A DNA stretch of 7,310 bases from JANMGV01 sp037440405 (GCA_037440405.1 JBBIUE010000130.1:1-7310); one strand, 5' to 3'; shown: positions 1-6,323, counted from the first letter of the stretch. The notes: generated by a model from the letters alone, not told the origin. Made by a program: numbers and translations.

Positions 1-225
1 CATTCCCAGCCCAAATTCCCCTTACTTCGAGCGCACCAGAGAGATTACACCCGTTTTGCCCTGGCAATCGCATGGCTTGATGACAACCTTCCAAGCAGAT
101 TGCCACGTTCCACACAAAGTACCAACCGATCTACAAATTTTTGGCACAGTTCGGCTTTGGTGCTCGCTTTACTATTAGCGGACAAATGAACGGCTAACTA
201 ACGACCTCAAAAAGAGAGCAAATAT
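1..225. other. Upstream leader, no certain gene
   Basis: This stretch precedes the first plus-strand gene. Two plus-strand frames are open from the window edge: one to a TGA at 187-189 and one to a TAG at 176-178. Neither has a recognisable protein sequence, and being open together over such a short distance argues that this is partly chance. One of them could be the 3' end of an upstream gene, which would leave only about 36 nt before the next ATG. I find no convincing -35/-10 pair. The only sigma-70-like fragments are a TTGGCA at 141-146 and a TACTAT at 170-175, and their spacing is wrong. Confidence 0.35.
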
Positions 226-1527
226 ATGCGCAGAATGATTCTTGTTGTGCTGGCAATCATAGCGATCTTTGGATCAGGCTCATCGCTTTTTGCACAAGAA
301 AAGTCGAAAGTTCCAGGCGATGGTCAAACGCAAGAAGTAGTCGCAGAAGGGGTTGGAAGCACGGCGGACGAAGCGATCAAAGATGCATATCGAAATGCCG
401 TTCGCCAAGTCGTCGGTGCGGTGGTCGATGCAGAAACCTTAGTCAAAAACGACGAACTCATCGACGACAAAGTTTTGACTTATAGCGATGGTTTCATCAA
501 AGGTTATGAAGAGGTAGATGGATCGAAAAAGGTGAAAGATGGTCTGCATCGAATCAAGATAAAGGCTCAAGTGGAACGCCGAAGCGTCATTGCAAAGCTC
601 AAAGCAGCGAATGTGACAATGAAACAAGTTGATGGTAAGGGACTTTTTGCGGAATCGATCACGCAATTGGAGGCGGAAAACGAAGCTGCTGAAATGCTGG
701 AAAAGCAATTTGAAGGCTTTCCCCAGTCCTATATCACAGCGACGGTGAAAGGTAAGCCTGAGGTAAAGGAGAAGAACGCAGATGGTGCTATCGTGCGAAT
801 CGTTTTGCAGGTTGAAGTTGACCCAGACGCCTACAAAGGTTTTACATCAAGAGTTATCCCAATTTTAAGCAAATTAGCGACCGACAAAGGCGAGTTCACG
901 GCGGACTTCGCTGCTTCAAGTGGCGGGCCGTATCTCGATGCCGTCAGCAAGGGGCGAGGAAACGGGGACATAACTTCGTTACAGGATTGGATTCCGAAAG
1001 CATTTAACGGACAAGGTTCCTTTCGTTACCTGAAGTCGGATGCGTTAACTCTTGCTGTTGCTTCAAATCAAACAAGAGGTAGCGAGAAGATCGAATACAA
1101 GGTCTATCACCTCGATCCAAGTCTTCGCCCCCTGCTTGCTAGTGTTGCCTCACGTAGAGGCAAAGGAAAGCTTTCGCTTCTTGACGAAAGCGGAGAGAGT
1201 ATCTCTGTAGAACGATTCGATCTGGTTGGCAGCAATGGGCGGGGTAATGCCGCCGCTTTTGCCGGGACGTTGATTTCGGCTTTCGGTGCCAAGAACGGTA
1301 GGTCTATTTACGAAAGCGGTCTGACAGTCTGCCAGGAGTGGCGTGATGAATTTGATGCCGCAAGGAAAGAGTCCTGCTTGTACATCGTCAGCCCAACATT
1401 CTTCGCTTCACGAACGAATAGCCTAGCCCAAATGCCGCAACTCTTGATCCCGATTGAACTAAAGCTTTCGCTCGACGAGCTGAAATCTGTTCAGGATGCC
1501 CAAGTTTCAGTCAATTTTGATGAATAG
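226..1527 (+). CDS. Secreted FlgT-N/LPP20-like protein
   Basis: Exported protein of 433 aa, function unknown. The N-terminus (MRRM, then a hydrophobic stretch to SSLFA-Q) is a signal peptide with likely cleavage after Ala23. No cysteine follows, so it is not a lipoprotein. Residues about 35-118 carry the pattern of the FlgT N-terminal/LPP20 family: a GVGSTADEAIKDAYRNAVRQ helix, then VVGAVVDAETLVKN, a LTYSDGFIKGYE segment and a beta strand ending in IKAQVERR. Residues about 142-215 continue with a helix and a strand (IVLQVEVDPDAYKGF) typical of the next subdomain. The C-terminal half is unrecognised. The start is supported by a purine-rich AGAGAG at 213-218, 7 nt before the ATG. It is the first of three co-directional genes for exported proteins, 44 nt before the second. 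FlgT itself is a flagellar basal-body protein of Vibrio; nothing flagellar is visible here, so a flagellar role is not implied. Confidence 0.85.
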   Translation: MRRMILVVLAIIAIFGSGSSLFAQEKSKVPGDGQTQEVVAEGVGSTADEAIKDAYRNAVRQVVGAVVDAETLVKNDELIDDKVLTYSDGFIKGYEEVDGSKKVKDGLHRIKIKAQVERRSVIAKLKAANVTMKQVDGKGLFAESITQLEAENEAAEMLEKQFEGFPQSYITATVKGKPEVKEKNADGAIVRIVLQVEVDPDAYKGFTSRVIPILSKLATDKGEFTADFAASSGGPYLDAVSKGRGNGDITSLQDWIPKAFNGQGSFRYLKSDALTLAVASNQTRGSEKIEYKVYHLDPSLRPLLASVASRRGKGKLSLLDESGESISVERFDLVGSNGRGNAAAFAGTLISAFGAKNGRSIYESGLTVCQEWRDEFDAARKESCLYIVSPTFFASRTNSLAQMPQLLIPIELKLSLDELKSVQDAQVSVNFDE

Positions 1528-1558
1528 ACATCTCGTTTTATGCCAGCCTTTTTTACTT

Positions 1559-1563
1559 GGAGG
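1559..1563 (+). promoter_or_regulatory. Shine-Dalgarno GGAGG deciding the start at 1572
   Basis: A perfect GGAGG lies 8 nt before the ATG at 1572. It overlaps an in-frame TTG at 1557, which therefore cannot be the start. The ATG opens directly into MKKLIFLTILMLG, a normal signal peptide. Confidence 0.85.
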
Positions 1564-1571
1564 TATTTTGT

Positions 1572-2945
1572 ATGAAAAAATTGATATTCCTTACAATTTT
1601 GATGCTGGGTTTCAGCGTTGGCTTCGGACAAGAACCGGGTCAGAAAGCAGAACCTCAAAAGTCCGGTGTCACGTCACAGCAAGCTATTGATGATGCTCGT
1701 GGGTTTGTTTTAATCGAGCTGACACCTAGCGAGACAGACAAGCGTTTCGAAGAATTCAAGAAGCGAATTGGCTGGGGTGCTGACGGAATGGTGAAGACAC
1801 CAACGGGACGTGTTTACCTTTTCGCTTTTGGTGAAGCGACGCTCTCCTCGAAAAAGGAGCCAGGCTGGGTGCAGAAGCGAATCTTGGCTCTGGGCGAAGC
1901 AGAACTGAAGGCCCGTGGAGACATGGCCAAGACAATTGCCACGACTATCGAGAGCGGTCAGTTTTTCGAGCAGTTCGACGGTCCTTCGGCAGAAATAATC
2001 GGACGGCTAAAGGGGCTTAAAGCCGAAGCTGAAAGGGGCGGTAAAGCCGCCGATTTGTACAAAGAAGCTACCGCAATCACAGCGTCTCAACAGGTTGTCG
2101 GAGCGGTGACTGCCAAGACGATCGAAGGGGAAGGTGCGGACGGCGAATACAGGATCATCCGAATTCTCATGTGGTCGCCGGTGCTGTTCGACCTCGCCGT
2201 GAACACACTCGCCGACAGCAGCAATTATCTCCCCTTTGAGGACATGACCGATGAAGCTGAGCAACAGATTCCCACGGACGAAGCCGAACTGCTGAACGAA
2301 GTCGGTGCACAGGTCTACTTGAACAAGGATGGACAACGATTCTACGTCGCCTTCGGTCAAGCGGAACCGTTGGCCGAGAACAAGTCGACTGAGTCGAACG
2401 CGAACGCAAATTCGAATGCGGCAGCGAATTCGAACACGTCGGCAAATACCAATACCAAGCCAGCGGCCGAGAACAAGGCGGCTGCGCCACGGGCGGTGGC
2501 ATTGGCAAAGGAACGAGCCGAACTGCACGCCTACGGGCAACTCGCTCGCACGCTCGCCGCCTCTGTGAGCCTAGTGAAAGAAGATCAGCAGTCGGTGTTG
2601 AAGACCTTTGATGAAGGCGGAACCGCAGAGACGCTCACCGCTGCCTTTTATCAGCGAATCGAATCAGATTCGAAGGATTTAAAGACTAGCGGGACGGTCA
2701 CGGTTCGAACTTGGCAGTATCAGCATCCGGACTGGAATTTGCCCGTAGTCGGATCGGTGGTGGCGTGGACTCCCGCTCGTCAGGATGCTGTGAAGAAATT
2801 GGGCTTGGGTCAAAAGATCGACCCGAAGGCGACCGGGCAGTTAATCGACATGCTGACGAAGAAGTACGGTGTTCCCACACCAACCACGAACGGGAAAAGT
2901 GGCAAGTCTAAAGTCACCGAGAGTAGAGACCCCATCATCAAGTAA
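1572..2945 (+). CDS. Secreted protein with duplicated LPP20-like domain and Asn-rich insertion
   Basis: Exported protein of 457 aa, function unknown. The signal peptide is MKKLIFLTILMLGFSVGFG-Q, with no lipobox cysteine. Two related modules follow. Copy 1 (about residues 80-205) runs from VYLFAFGEATL through GEAELKARGDMAKTIA to MWSP. Copy 2 (about residues 255-402) runs from FYVAFGQAEPL through ERAELHAYGQLARTLAA to AWTP. Shared marks are the (A/V)FG(E/Q)A strand, the (G/R)-E/A-A-E-L helix and the W-(S/T)-P end. Copy 2 is interrupted at residues 272-302 by an Asn/Ala/Ser/Thr-rich segment. The C-terminal tail (from about residue 415) is Lys/Thr/Gly-rich and probably disordered. Copy 2 also resembles the N-terminal module of the next gene product (SEPLAET...RERAELAAY there, AEPLAEN...KERAELHAY here). 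It sits 44 nt after the first gene and 75 nt before the third, so an operon is likely. The LPP20-like assignment is by pattern only. Confidence 0.85.
   Translation: MKKLIFLTILMLGFSVGFGQEPGQKAEPQKSGVTSQQAIDDARGFVLIELTPSETDKRFEEFKKRIGWGADGMVKTPTGRVYLFAFGEATLSSKKEPGWVQKRILALGEAELKARGDMAKTIATTIESGQFFEQFDGPSAEIIGRLKGLKAEAERGGKAADLYKEATAITASQQVVGAVTAKTIEGEGADGEYRIIRILMWSPVLFDLAVNTLADSSNYLPFEDMTDEAEQQIPTDEAELLNEVGAQVYLNKDGQRFYVAFGQAEPLAENKSTESNANANSNAAANSNTSANTNTKPAAENKAAAPRAVALAKERAELHAYGQLARTLAASVSLVKEDQQSVLKTFDEGGTAETLTAAFYQRIESDSKDLKTSGTVTVRTWQYQHPDWNLPVVGSVVAWTPARQDAVKKLGLGQKIDPKATGQLIDMLTKKYGVPTPTTNGKSGKSKVTESRDPIIK
2372..2477 (+). repeat. 13-nt direct repeat bounding an Asn-rich 93-bp insertion
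   Basis: The 13-mer GGCCGAGAACAAG occurs exactly at 2372-2384 and 2465-2477. One repeat period is 93 bp, or 31 codons, so it is in frame. The intervening DNA encodes a low-complexity Asn/Ala/Ser/Thr segment and has an internal AATTCGAA repeated at 2409-2416 and 2427-2434. Loss of one period would leave the reading frame intact. Confidence 0.9.
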
Positions 2946-3010
2946 GCCAGTTAGTTTTACTTCCAAATACAGCCGAGTGGGAATTTTCCCATTCGGCGGG
3001 ATTCTGTTCT

Positions 3011-3014
3011 GGAG
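3011..3014 (+). promoter_or_regulatory. Shine-Dalgarno GGAG deciding the start at 3021
   Basis: GGAG ends 6 nt before the ATG at 3021. The in-frame TTG at 3015 directly abuts this site, so it is too close to be used. The ATG gives MRSASFIVLLLLAG, a normal signal peptide. Confidence 0.75.
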
Positions 3015-3020
3015 TTGTAT

Positions 3021-4640
3021 ATGCGTTCCGCTTCGTTCATTGTTCTATTGCTCCTCGCAGGTTCGCCGCTGTTTGCGCAAGTGCCGAAGTCGATACCCGA
3101 CGAATGGCGAGCGACGTTCGAGGAACGACCGGAGATGACCGAGCCTGGGGTCTTCACGGTCGAAAAACCGCAGAAGGCTCTTCTGGTGACGGGGCGATTC
3201 GTTCCGTCGGAGCCATTGGCTGAGACTGCTCGCAATCGCCAACTCCATCGGGAGCGGGCAGAACTCGCTGCCTATTCGGTTCTCTATTCCCATTTCTTCG
3301 AGCGAGACAAAGACAACCTTATCGTCCCCAACCGCTTGAAGTCATTAGCCAATGACGCAGTGTTGAAGGACGCCCATCGTCGAACAATCACAGTTCGAGG
3401 AGCCAAGGTGCTGGCGGTCTGGGCAGATACGAAAGGAACATGCTGTACGCTTCTGATTTCAGGCGATGGCATTGACTTCGTAAAGGACTACGAGTCTGCG
3501 TTCCGGCGGTCCGCAGGGAACCAACAACTCAAGGCTTATGAAAAGGATAACAAGCTCGCTTCGCTTCGTATGGCTTTTGAGTGTGATCCCAGTTCGCCAG
3601 AGATTCGGAAGGAGTATTCCGACTATCTAACCCTCCACGGGTACAAGGTAGCGGGATTCCTGGTTGCCAATCCGTCGAATAGGCTTCCAGAGCCAACGGA
3701 CCAACTGACCAAGTTTCTGCGCAATGCGACTGACGAACAATACAAAAGAGCGGTAGACAAGTTCGAGCAACCCGACGCCAAATTGGAAACTTCGCTAGAC
3801 GGTTTCCTGACGACATTGGATGGCCAGTATTCCAATCCCGATTGCCTCAACTACATTGGTGTGTGTTTTCGCTCTTTGGGCTTACCCGAATCGGCTCGAC
3901 TCTTCTTTTCACAGGCCGTTGTAAGTGGCCCGCATCGCTTTGCAACTACCAATCTTGGGTTATGTTTGGTGGATTTGGATCGAAAAGACGAAGCTCGTCG
4001 CACCCTCCAGGAAGCCGTTGAATGTTTCCCCGATGAACCGTGGACATCGCACGCCAAACGGATGCTGCAACGACTCGACGAGAAGGAAGGTAACGACGAA
4101 CAATCTAAATTTTCGCTGGAGAATCTATGCGTAGCGCAGATCGCCAGGAAGCCGAACGAAGAAGAATCCCAGGTAAAGGATGTCGAAATCGAATCGCCAT
4201 TTGCCGAATGGTTGCAGGCGAAGCCGAATCTCATGTCAAGTACGGGCGTCACACTATTTAAGTTGGGAGATGGAAAGTTCGGGTTGTTGGTAGTTGCAAT
4301 GGTTCCGCTGGGCGATGGATCGCCGAAAGATATTCTTCGTGCAGAGCGAGTCACGAAGGAAAAGGCGTTTCGTAGTCTCGTCGCAAAAGAAACGGGAATA
4401 AAGATTGCGAGTGTCCAGGTGTTCGAGCAAAAGACCACTGTGGAACTATCCGCTGGACCGCCACAAACCAAAACACTCGCCGAGTACATGGAGTGGACGA
4501 AAGTCAAGGTCGAGGGCATGGGAAAGGAACTGCCTGTTGTCGGAAGGTGGAAATCGAAAGATGGATCGGTGTTCTACTTGGCCGTAGGCGTGGTTTGCGA
4601 TAAAGATGGCGTTCCGATATCGTCGAAGCAGGATGAGTGA
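3021..4640 (+). CDS. Secreted TPR protein with two LPP20-like modules
   Basis: Exported protein of 539 aa, function unknown. The signal peptide is MRSASFIVLLLLAGSPLFA-Q, with likely cleavage after Ala19. An N-terminal module (about residues 51-153) contains ALLVTGRF, SEPLAET and the helix RERAELAAYSVLYSHFF, matching the second module of the preceding gene product. Residues about 176-217 look like a degenerate TPR (LRMAFECDPSSPEIRKEYSDY). Residues about 270-355 hold clearer TPR pairs, with NYIGVCFRSLGLPESARLFF, then LGLCLVDLDRKDEARRTLQE. A C-terminal module (about residues 407-533) has GKFGLLVVAM, a Lys/Glu-rich helix and a final LPVVG...DGSVFYLAVGVV; LPVVG is shared with the preceding gene product. 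TPRs usually bind proteins, so a scaffold in the periplasm is a reasonable inference. This is the last gene of the plus-strand block and is followed by the convergent intergenic region. Confidence 0.85.
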   Translation: MRSASFIVLLLLAGSPLFAQVPKSIPDEWRATFEERPEMTEPGVFTVEKPQKALLVTGRFVPSEPLAETARNRQLHRERAELAAYSVLYSHFFERDKDNLIVPNRLKSLANDAVLKDAHRRTITVRGAKVLAVWADTKGTCCTLLISGDGIDFVKDYESAFRRSAGNQQLKAYEKDNKLASLRMAFECDPSSPEIRKEYSDYLTLHGYKVAGFLVANPSNRLPEPTDQLTKFLRNATDEQYKRAVDKFEQPDAKLETSLDGFLTTLDGQYSNPDCLNYIGVCFRSLGLPESARLFFSQAVVSGPHRFATTNLGLCLVDLDRKDEARRTLQEAVECFPDEPWTSHAKRMLQRLDEKEGNDEQSKFSLENLCVAQIARKPNEEESQVKDVEIESPFAEWLQAKPNLMSSTGVTLFKLGDGKFGLLVVAMVPLGDGSPKDILRAERVTKEKAFRSLVAKETGIKIASVQVFEQKTTVELSAGPPQTKTLAEYMEWTKVKVEGMGKELPVVGRWKSKDGSVFYLAVGVVCDKDGVPISSKQDE

Positions 4641-4696
4641 CTCGTCTCTTACGAAGTGCTGCTAACGTCATTTCTCAAAAATCCTTCCAGATAACC

Positions 4697-4751
4697 AATC
4701 GCCCCTACCGCCGAAAAATTTTCTACCCCGCCAAATTTTTTGAATCGCCCC
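4697..4751. repeat. AT-hairpin element flanked by AATCGCCCC direct repeats
   Basis: AATCGCCCC occurs at 4697-4705 and again at 4743-4751. Between them is an inverted repeat, AAAAATTT at 4714-4721 against AAATTTTT at 4733-4740, around an 11-nt C-rich loop. CCGCC recurs with a 20-nt period (4708-4712 and 4728-4732), so the core is also a degenerate tandem of about 20-nt units. The T-run at 4736-4741 could contribute to termination of the plus-strand block, but the stem is weak because it is all A/T. A dispersed planctomycete intergenic repeat is the other reading. Confidence 0.55.
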
Positions 4752-4845
4752 AACAGAACTTTTTCAGCCCACACAAACAAAAAGACAGAAAGCCACAGCG
4801 GGTGGTGGCGGGGTGGAGTCCCAACGATTCCAGGGGGTTTTGCTC

Positions 4846-4890
4846 AGAGTTGTTTGATTGTTAGAGATGCAAAAGTGTTTGAACAACTCT
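4846..4890. repeat. 9-bp perfect inverted repeat, possible terminator of the minus-strand block
   Basis: AGAGTTGTT at 4846-4854 is exactly complementary to AACAACTCT at 4882-4890. The stem can extend by three weaker pairs, leaving a loop of about 21 nt. It begins 22 nt past the stop codon of the last minus-strand gene, a suitable place for a transcript end. No T-run follows on either strand, so intrinsic termination is doubtful. The heptamer CAACTCT is tandemly doubled at 4884-4897. Confidence 0.5.
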
Positions 4891-4911
4891 CAACTCTATG
4901 CAGGGACGACC

Positions 4912-5325
4912 TCAAAAAGTGTCAGGGTCAAATGCTGGCTGTTGCTCGACTTCGATTACGCCAAGAGCGTTTTTACGGTAGCACATTTCCATGCCAGCAA
5001 ATGCCGTGCGAACATCAATGCCTTGCTGCGCAGCTTGGAACATGACTTGGCTGATTTCGTTGAAACTGGAACATCGAAGCCAACTACTTGTTCGCCAAGA
5101 CGAGTCTCCTGGCGAAAACGTCAGCCCAAACTCATGTTGCCCAGCATTTGGAACGACCGCTGTGAACCCGACGAAATCGGCCTTCACAACCACTTCAGAT
5201 ACCTCTTCACAGCCAAGCTTCAGGCAGAACTCACGAATGGATTCCATGACACGTTGAACAGTGGCAAGGTTACTTGATGGGAGCGACCAGGAGTAGGCGT
5301 AAAGGACGTTGCGTTGACTTGTCAT
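4912..5325 (-). CDS. Hypothetical protein, 137 aa
   Basis: I do not recognise this protein. The chosen start is the ATG at 5325 (MTSQRNVLYAYSW), 10 nt after the stop of the preceding gene. A TTG at 5349 would also be in frame, but it lies inside the upstream gene and has no better ribosome site. A weak GAAG precedes the ATG. There is no signal peptide or membrane segment, so it is probably a soluble cytoplasmic protein. The sequence alternates helix-like (LATVQRVMESIREFCLKLG) and strand-like (SEVVVKADFVGFTAVVP) stretches, then a Trp/Ser-rich turn (SSWRTSSWLRCSSF), a helix with QVMFQAAQQG and a Pro/Asp-rich tail. It is the last gene of the minus-strand block. An open frame on the other strand is rejected because this frame keeps tight operon spacing. 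Confidence 0.7.
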   Translation of the reverse strand: MTSQRNVLYAYSWSLPSSNLATVQRVMESIREFCLKLGCEEVSEVVVKADFVGFTAVVPNAGQHEFGLTFSPGDSSWRTSSWLRCSSFNEISQVMFQAAQQGIDVRTAFAGMEMCYRKNALGVIEVEQQPAFDPDTF

Positions 5326-5335
5326 GGGTGTTGCT

Positions 5336-5569
5336 TCAGATAATCTCAATTACGTTGTCCCAGGCAGCAAGGCTCTCAATACAGCCTGCTAGTATCTCAA
5401 CAACAGCGACGATTCCGCTGTCGTAGAGCAACCTGCCTCCCCATTGCTTCAACTTTTCGTGCTGTTCATCGCTCAGTGGCGTGGTCGTTCGGAGCGTCAA
5501 CGCAACCATGTCGTCATCAGCCTTGCCCTCCAGCTTGGCAATTGCCTTGGCGGTGATCTTTGGGTTCAT
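5336..5569 (-). CDS. Small protein resembling a stand-alone subtilase propeptide (I9-like) domain
   Basis: 77-aa protein. Its ATG overlaps the thioredoxin stop by 4 nt (ATGA), so translation is probably coupled. A GAGAG lies 10 nt upstream. After a short Lys/Ala-rich N-terminus comes the pattern strand MVALTLRTTTPLS, helix DEQHEKLKQWGGR, strand VAVVEILAGCIESLAAW, and strand NVIEII. This is the beta-alpha-beta order and wording of the propeptides of bacterial subtilases, which read roughly as: plSeeq...l..lGgrv...sgivav.e.p...l..Laa...V..ie. In proteases this domain folds the enzyme and inhibits it, with its C-terminus in the active site. Here there is no protease domain and no signal peptide. 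It could be a cytoplasmic protease inhibitor, a chaperone or a fold relic. The assignment is pattern-based and moderate. Confidence 0.7.
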   Translation of the reverse strand: MNPKITAKAIAKLEGKADDDMVALTLRTTTPLSDEQHEKLKQWGGRLLYDSGIVAVVEILAGCIESLAAWDNVIEII

Positions 5570-5874
5570 TGCAATGCGTCTCTCAATTCAGACAAAGAAC
5601 CAAGTCCAACCATGCGTTTAACTTCGTTTCCGTCACGAAACACCAACAAGGTCGGTACAGCATGGATATGGAGTTTGTTAACCAGTGATGGGTTCACTAC
5701 AACGTCCAAAGCAACGATCTTCGCTTTATCTCCTACTTCCTTCGCAAGTAAGTCTAATGCAGGCTTCAACATGCGACATGGACCGCAATGTTCACTGAAG
5801 AAGTCAACCAAAACAGGGACGGTTGAACGGAGGACTTCGTTTTCAAAATTGGATTCGTTGACTGCAATCACCAT
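5566..5874 (-). CDS. Thioredoxin-family protein with HCGPC active site
   Basis: 102-aa protein of full thioredoxin length. The family performs dithiol-disulfide exchange with partner proteins in the cytoplasm, usually fed electrons by thioredoxin reductase. Visible hallmarks are VLVDFF with the buried Asp24, the active site CGPC at residues 30-33, Pro38 in the following helix, and the cis-proline loop VPTL at Pro74. It ends with the usual glycine turn and helix (GLGSLSELRDALQ). Two positions are unusual: the Trp directly before CGPC is His29, and the Trp at the second aromatic position is Phe26. The start ATG has GAGGA at 5881-5885, 6 nt upstream. It overlaps the previous gene by 7 nt and the next by 4 nt. 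No signal peptide is present. I give no gene symbol because the active-site variant and context are not those of housekeeping trxA. Confidence 0.95.
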   Translation of the reverse strand: MVIAVNESNFENEVLRSTVPVLVDFFSEHCGPCRMLKPALDLLAKEVGDKAKIVALDVVVNPSLVNKLHIHAVPTLLVFRDGNEVKRMVGLGSLSELRDALQ

Positions 5875-6314
5875 GTTTCTTCCTCGATTTTTCTAACTTC
5901 GTTTTTGATTCGGTCAATTACTTCCAGAGGTTCTGTACTGGGGTCAGGCTCAAGGTGAACTCGCAAGGCAAATGGTTTACCTCGATACGAACCCACTATT
6001 CCGATAAATGGTCCATGTCCATCTCGAAAGCTATATGTCATCGAACCGCATTCTTGGACCTCATCGACACCAGCCTCACTCAGAAAGTCTAGGACTTGGA
6101 ACTGGAATGGTGTCCAGACCTTTTTGCCATCATCTGGACCACCGTAAACGATTTGGAACGAGGGACAGACTTCAATCTGAGTCACTGAATCGTCTCGAAT
6201 CGTTACATGCCAATTCATCATGTTGCATGGTCCCTGGTAAATCCAATGCGAGCGAATTACGTCACGAAACGACTCAATGTCGAAACCATCTGGATCGTAT
6301 TCAAAATCGTTCAT
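5868..6314 (-). CDS. Hypothetical protein, 148 aa
   Basis: I do not recognise this protein. It starts at an ATG 9 nt after the preceding stop, and its own stop overlaps the thioredoxin start by 7 nt. It has no signal peptide or membrane segment and looks like a soluble mixed alpha/beta protein. The N-terminus is acidic (NDFEYDPDGFDIESF). Then come a Trp-rich strand pair (NMMNWHVTIRDDSVTQIEVC), an aromatic helix (PFQFQVLDFLSEAGVDEV), a further strand (SMTYSFRDGHGPFIGIV), and FALRVHLEPDP before a charged C-terminal helix. The order of W, V.I.D..V, a VLDFL helix and a final YS...G..I strand is loosely like DUF6174-type proteins, but the match is too weak to call. An immunity-like small protein is another speculative option given the compact cassette. 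Confidence 0.75.
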   Translation of the reverse strand: MNDFEYDPDGFDIESFRDVIRSHWIYQGPCNMMNWHVTIRDDSVTQIEVCPSFQIVYGGPDDGKKVWTPFQFQVLDFLSEAGVDEVQECGSMTYSFRDGHGPFIGIVGSYRGKPFALRVHLEPDPSTEPLEVIDRIKNEVRKIEEETW

Positions 6315-6323
6315 GTTGTTACT

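Larger units (their letters stand above)
4641..4911. other. Convergent intergenic region with repeats
   Basis: This 271-nt region separates the 3' ends of two convergent gene blocks. I see no supported coding region; the open frames here continue antisense into the neighbouring minus-strand gene. It is compositionally mixed, with an AT-hairpin element in C-rich sequence near 4697-4751, a G-rich stretch at about 4798-4837, and an inverted repeat at 4846-4890. No classical GC-stem plus T-run terminator is present, although both blocks should end here. Confidence 0.6.

Noticed and set aside
141..175. Possible sigma-70 promoter (TTGGCA and TACTAT)
   Set aside because: The two elements are 23 nt apart, too far for a standard promoter, and no better pair was found nearby.
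226..1527. Flagellar role for the FlgT-like protein
   Set aside because: Only the N-terminal module pattern is shared. No flagellar gene is nearby, and related modules occur in many envelope proteins.
2007..2540. 177-codon open frame on the minus strand
   Set aside because: It is antisense to the duplicated-domain gene. Its Arg/Val/Ile repeats are simply the complement of the Asn/Ala-rich linker DNA.
3851..4519. 222-codon open frame on the minus strand
   Set aside because: It lies wholly antisense to the third plus-strand gene, whose TPR and C-terminal modules are recognisable. Its own product is Ser/Thr/Arg-rich with no domain pattern.
4798..4837. G-rich stretch as an RNA gene or structured RNA
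   Set aside because: Only short, inconsistent pairings such as TGGA/TCCA can be drawn, and no tRNA or known ncRNA pattern is present.
4858..5277. 139-codon open frame on the plus strand
   Set aside because: It begins with TTG and lacks domain patterns. The opposite-strand 137-aa gene fits tight operon spacing and has alternating helix/strand patterns.
5326..5349. TTG start for the 137-aa gene
   Set aside because: It lies inside the preceding gene and gives an extra MRLSEATP segment. The ATG at 5325 sits 10 nt after the preceding stop, in keeping with the rest of the block.
5444..5896. 150-codon open frame on the plus strand
   Set aside because: It is antisense to the thioredoxin and the I9-like gene, both supported by recognisable family patterns.
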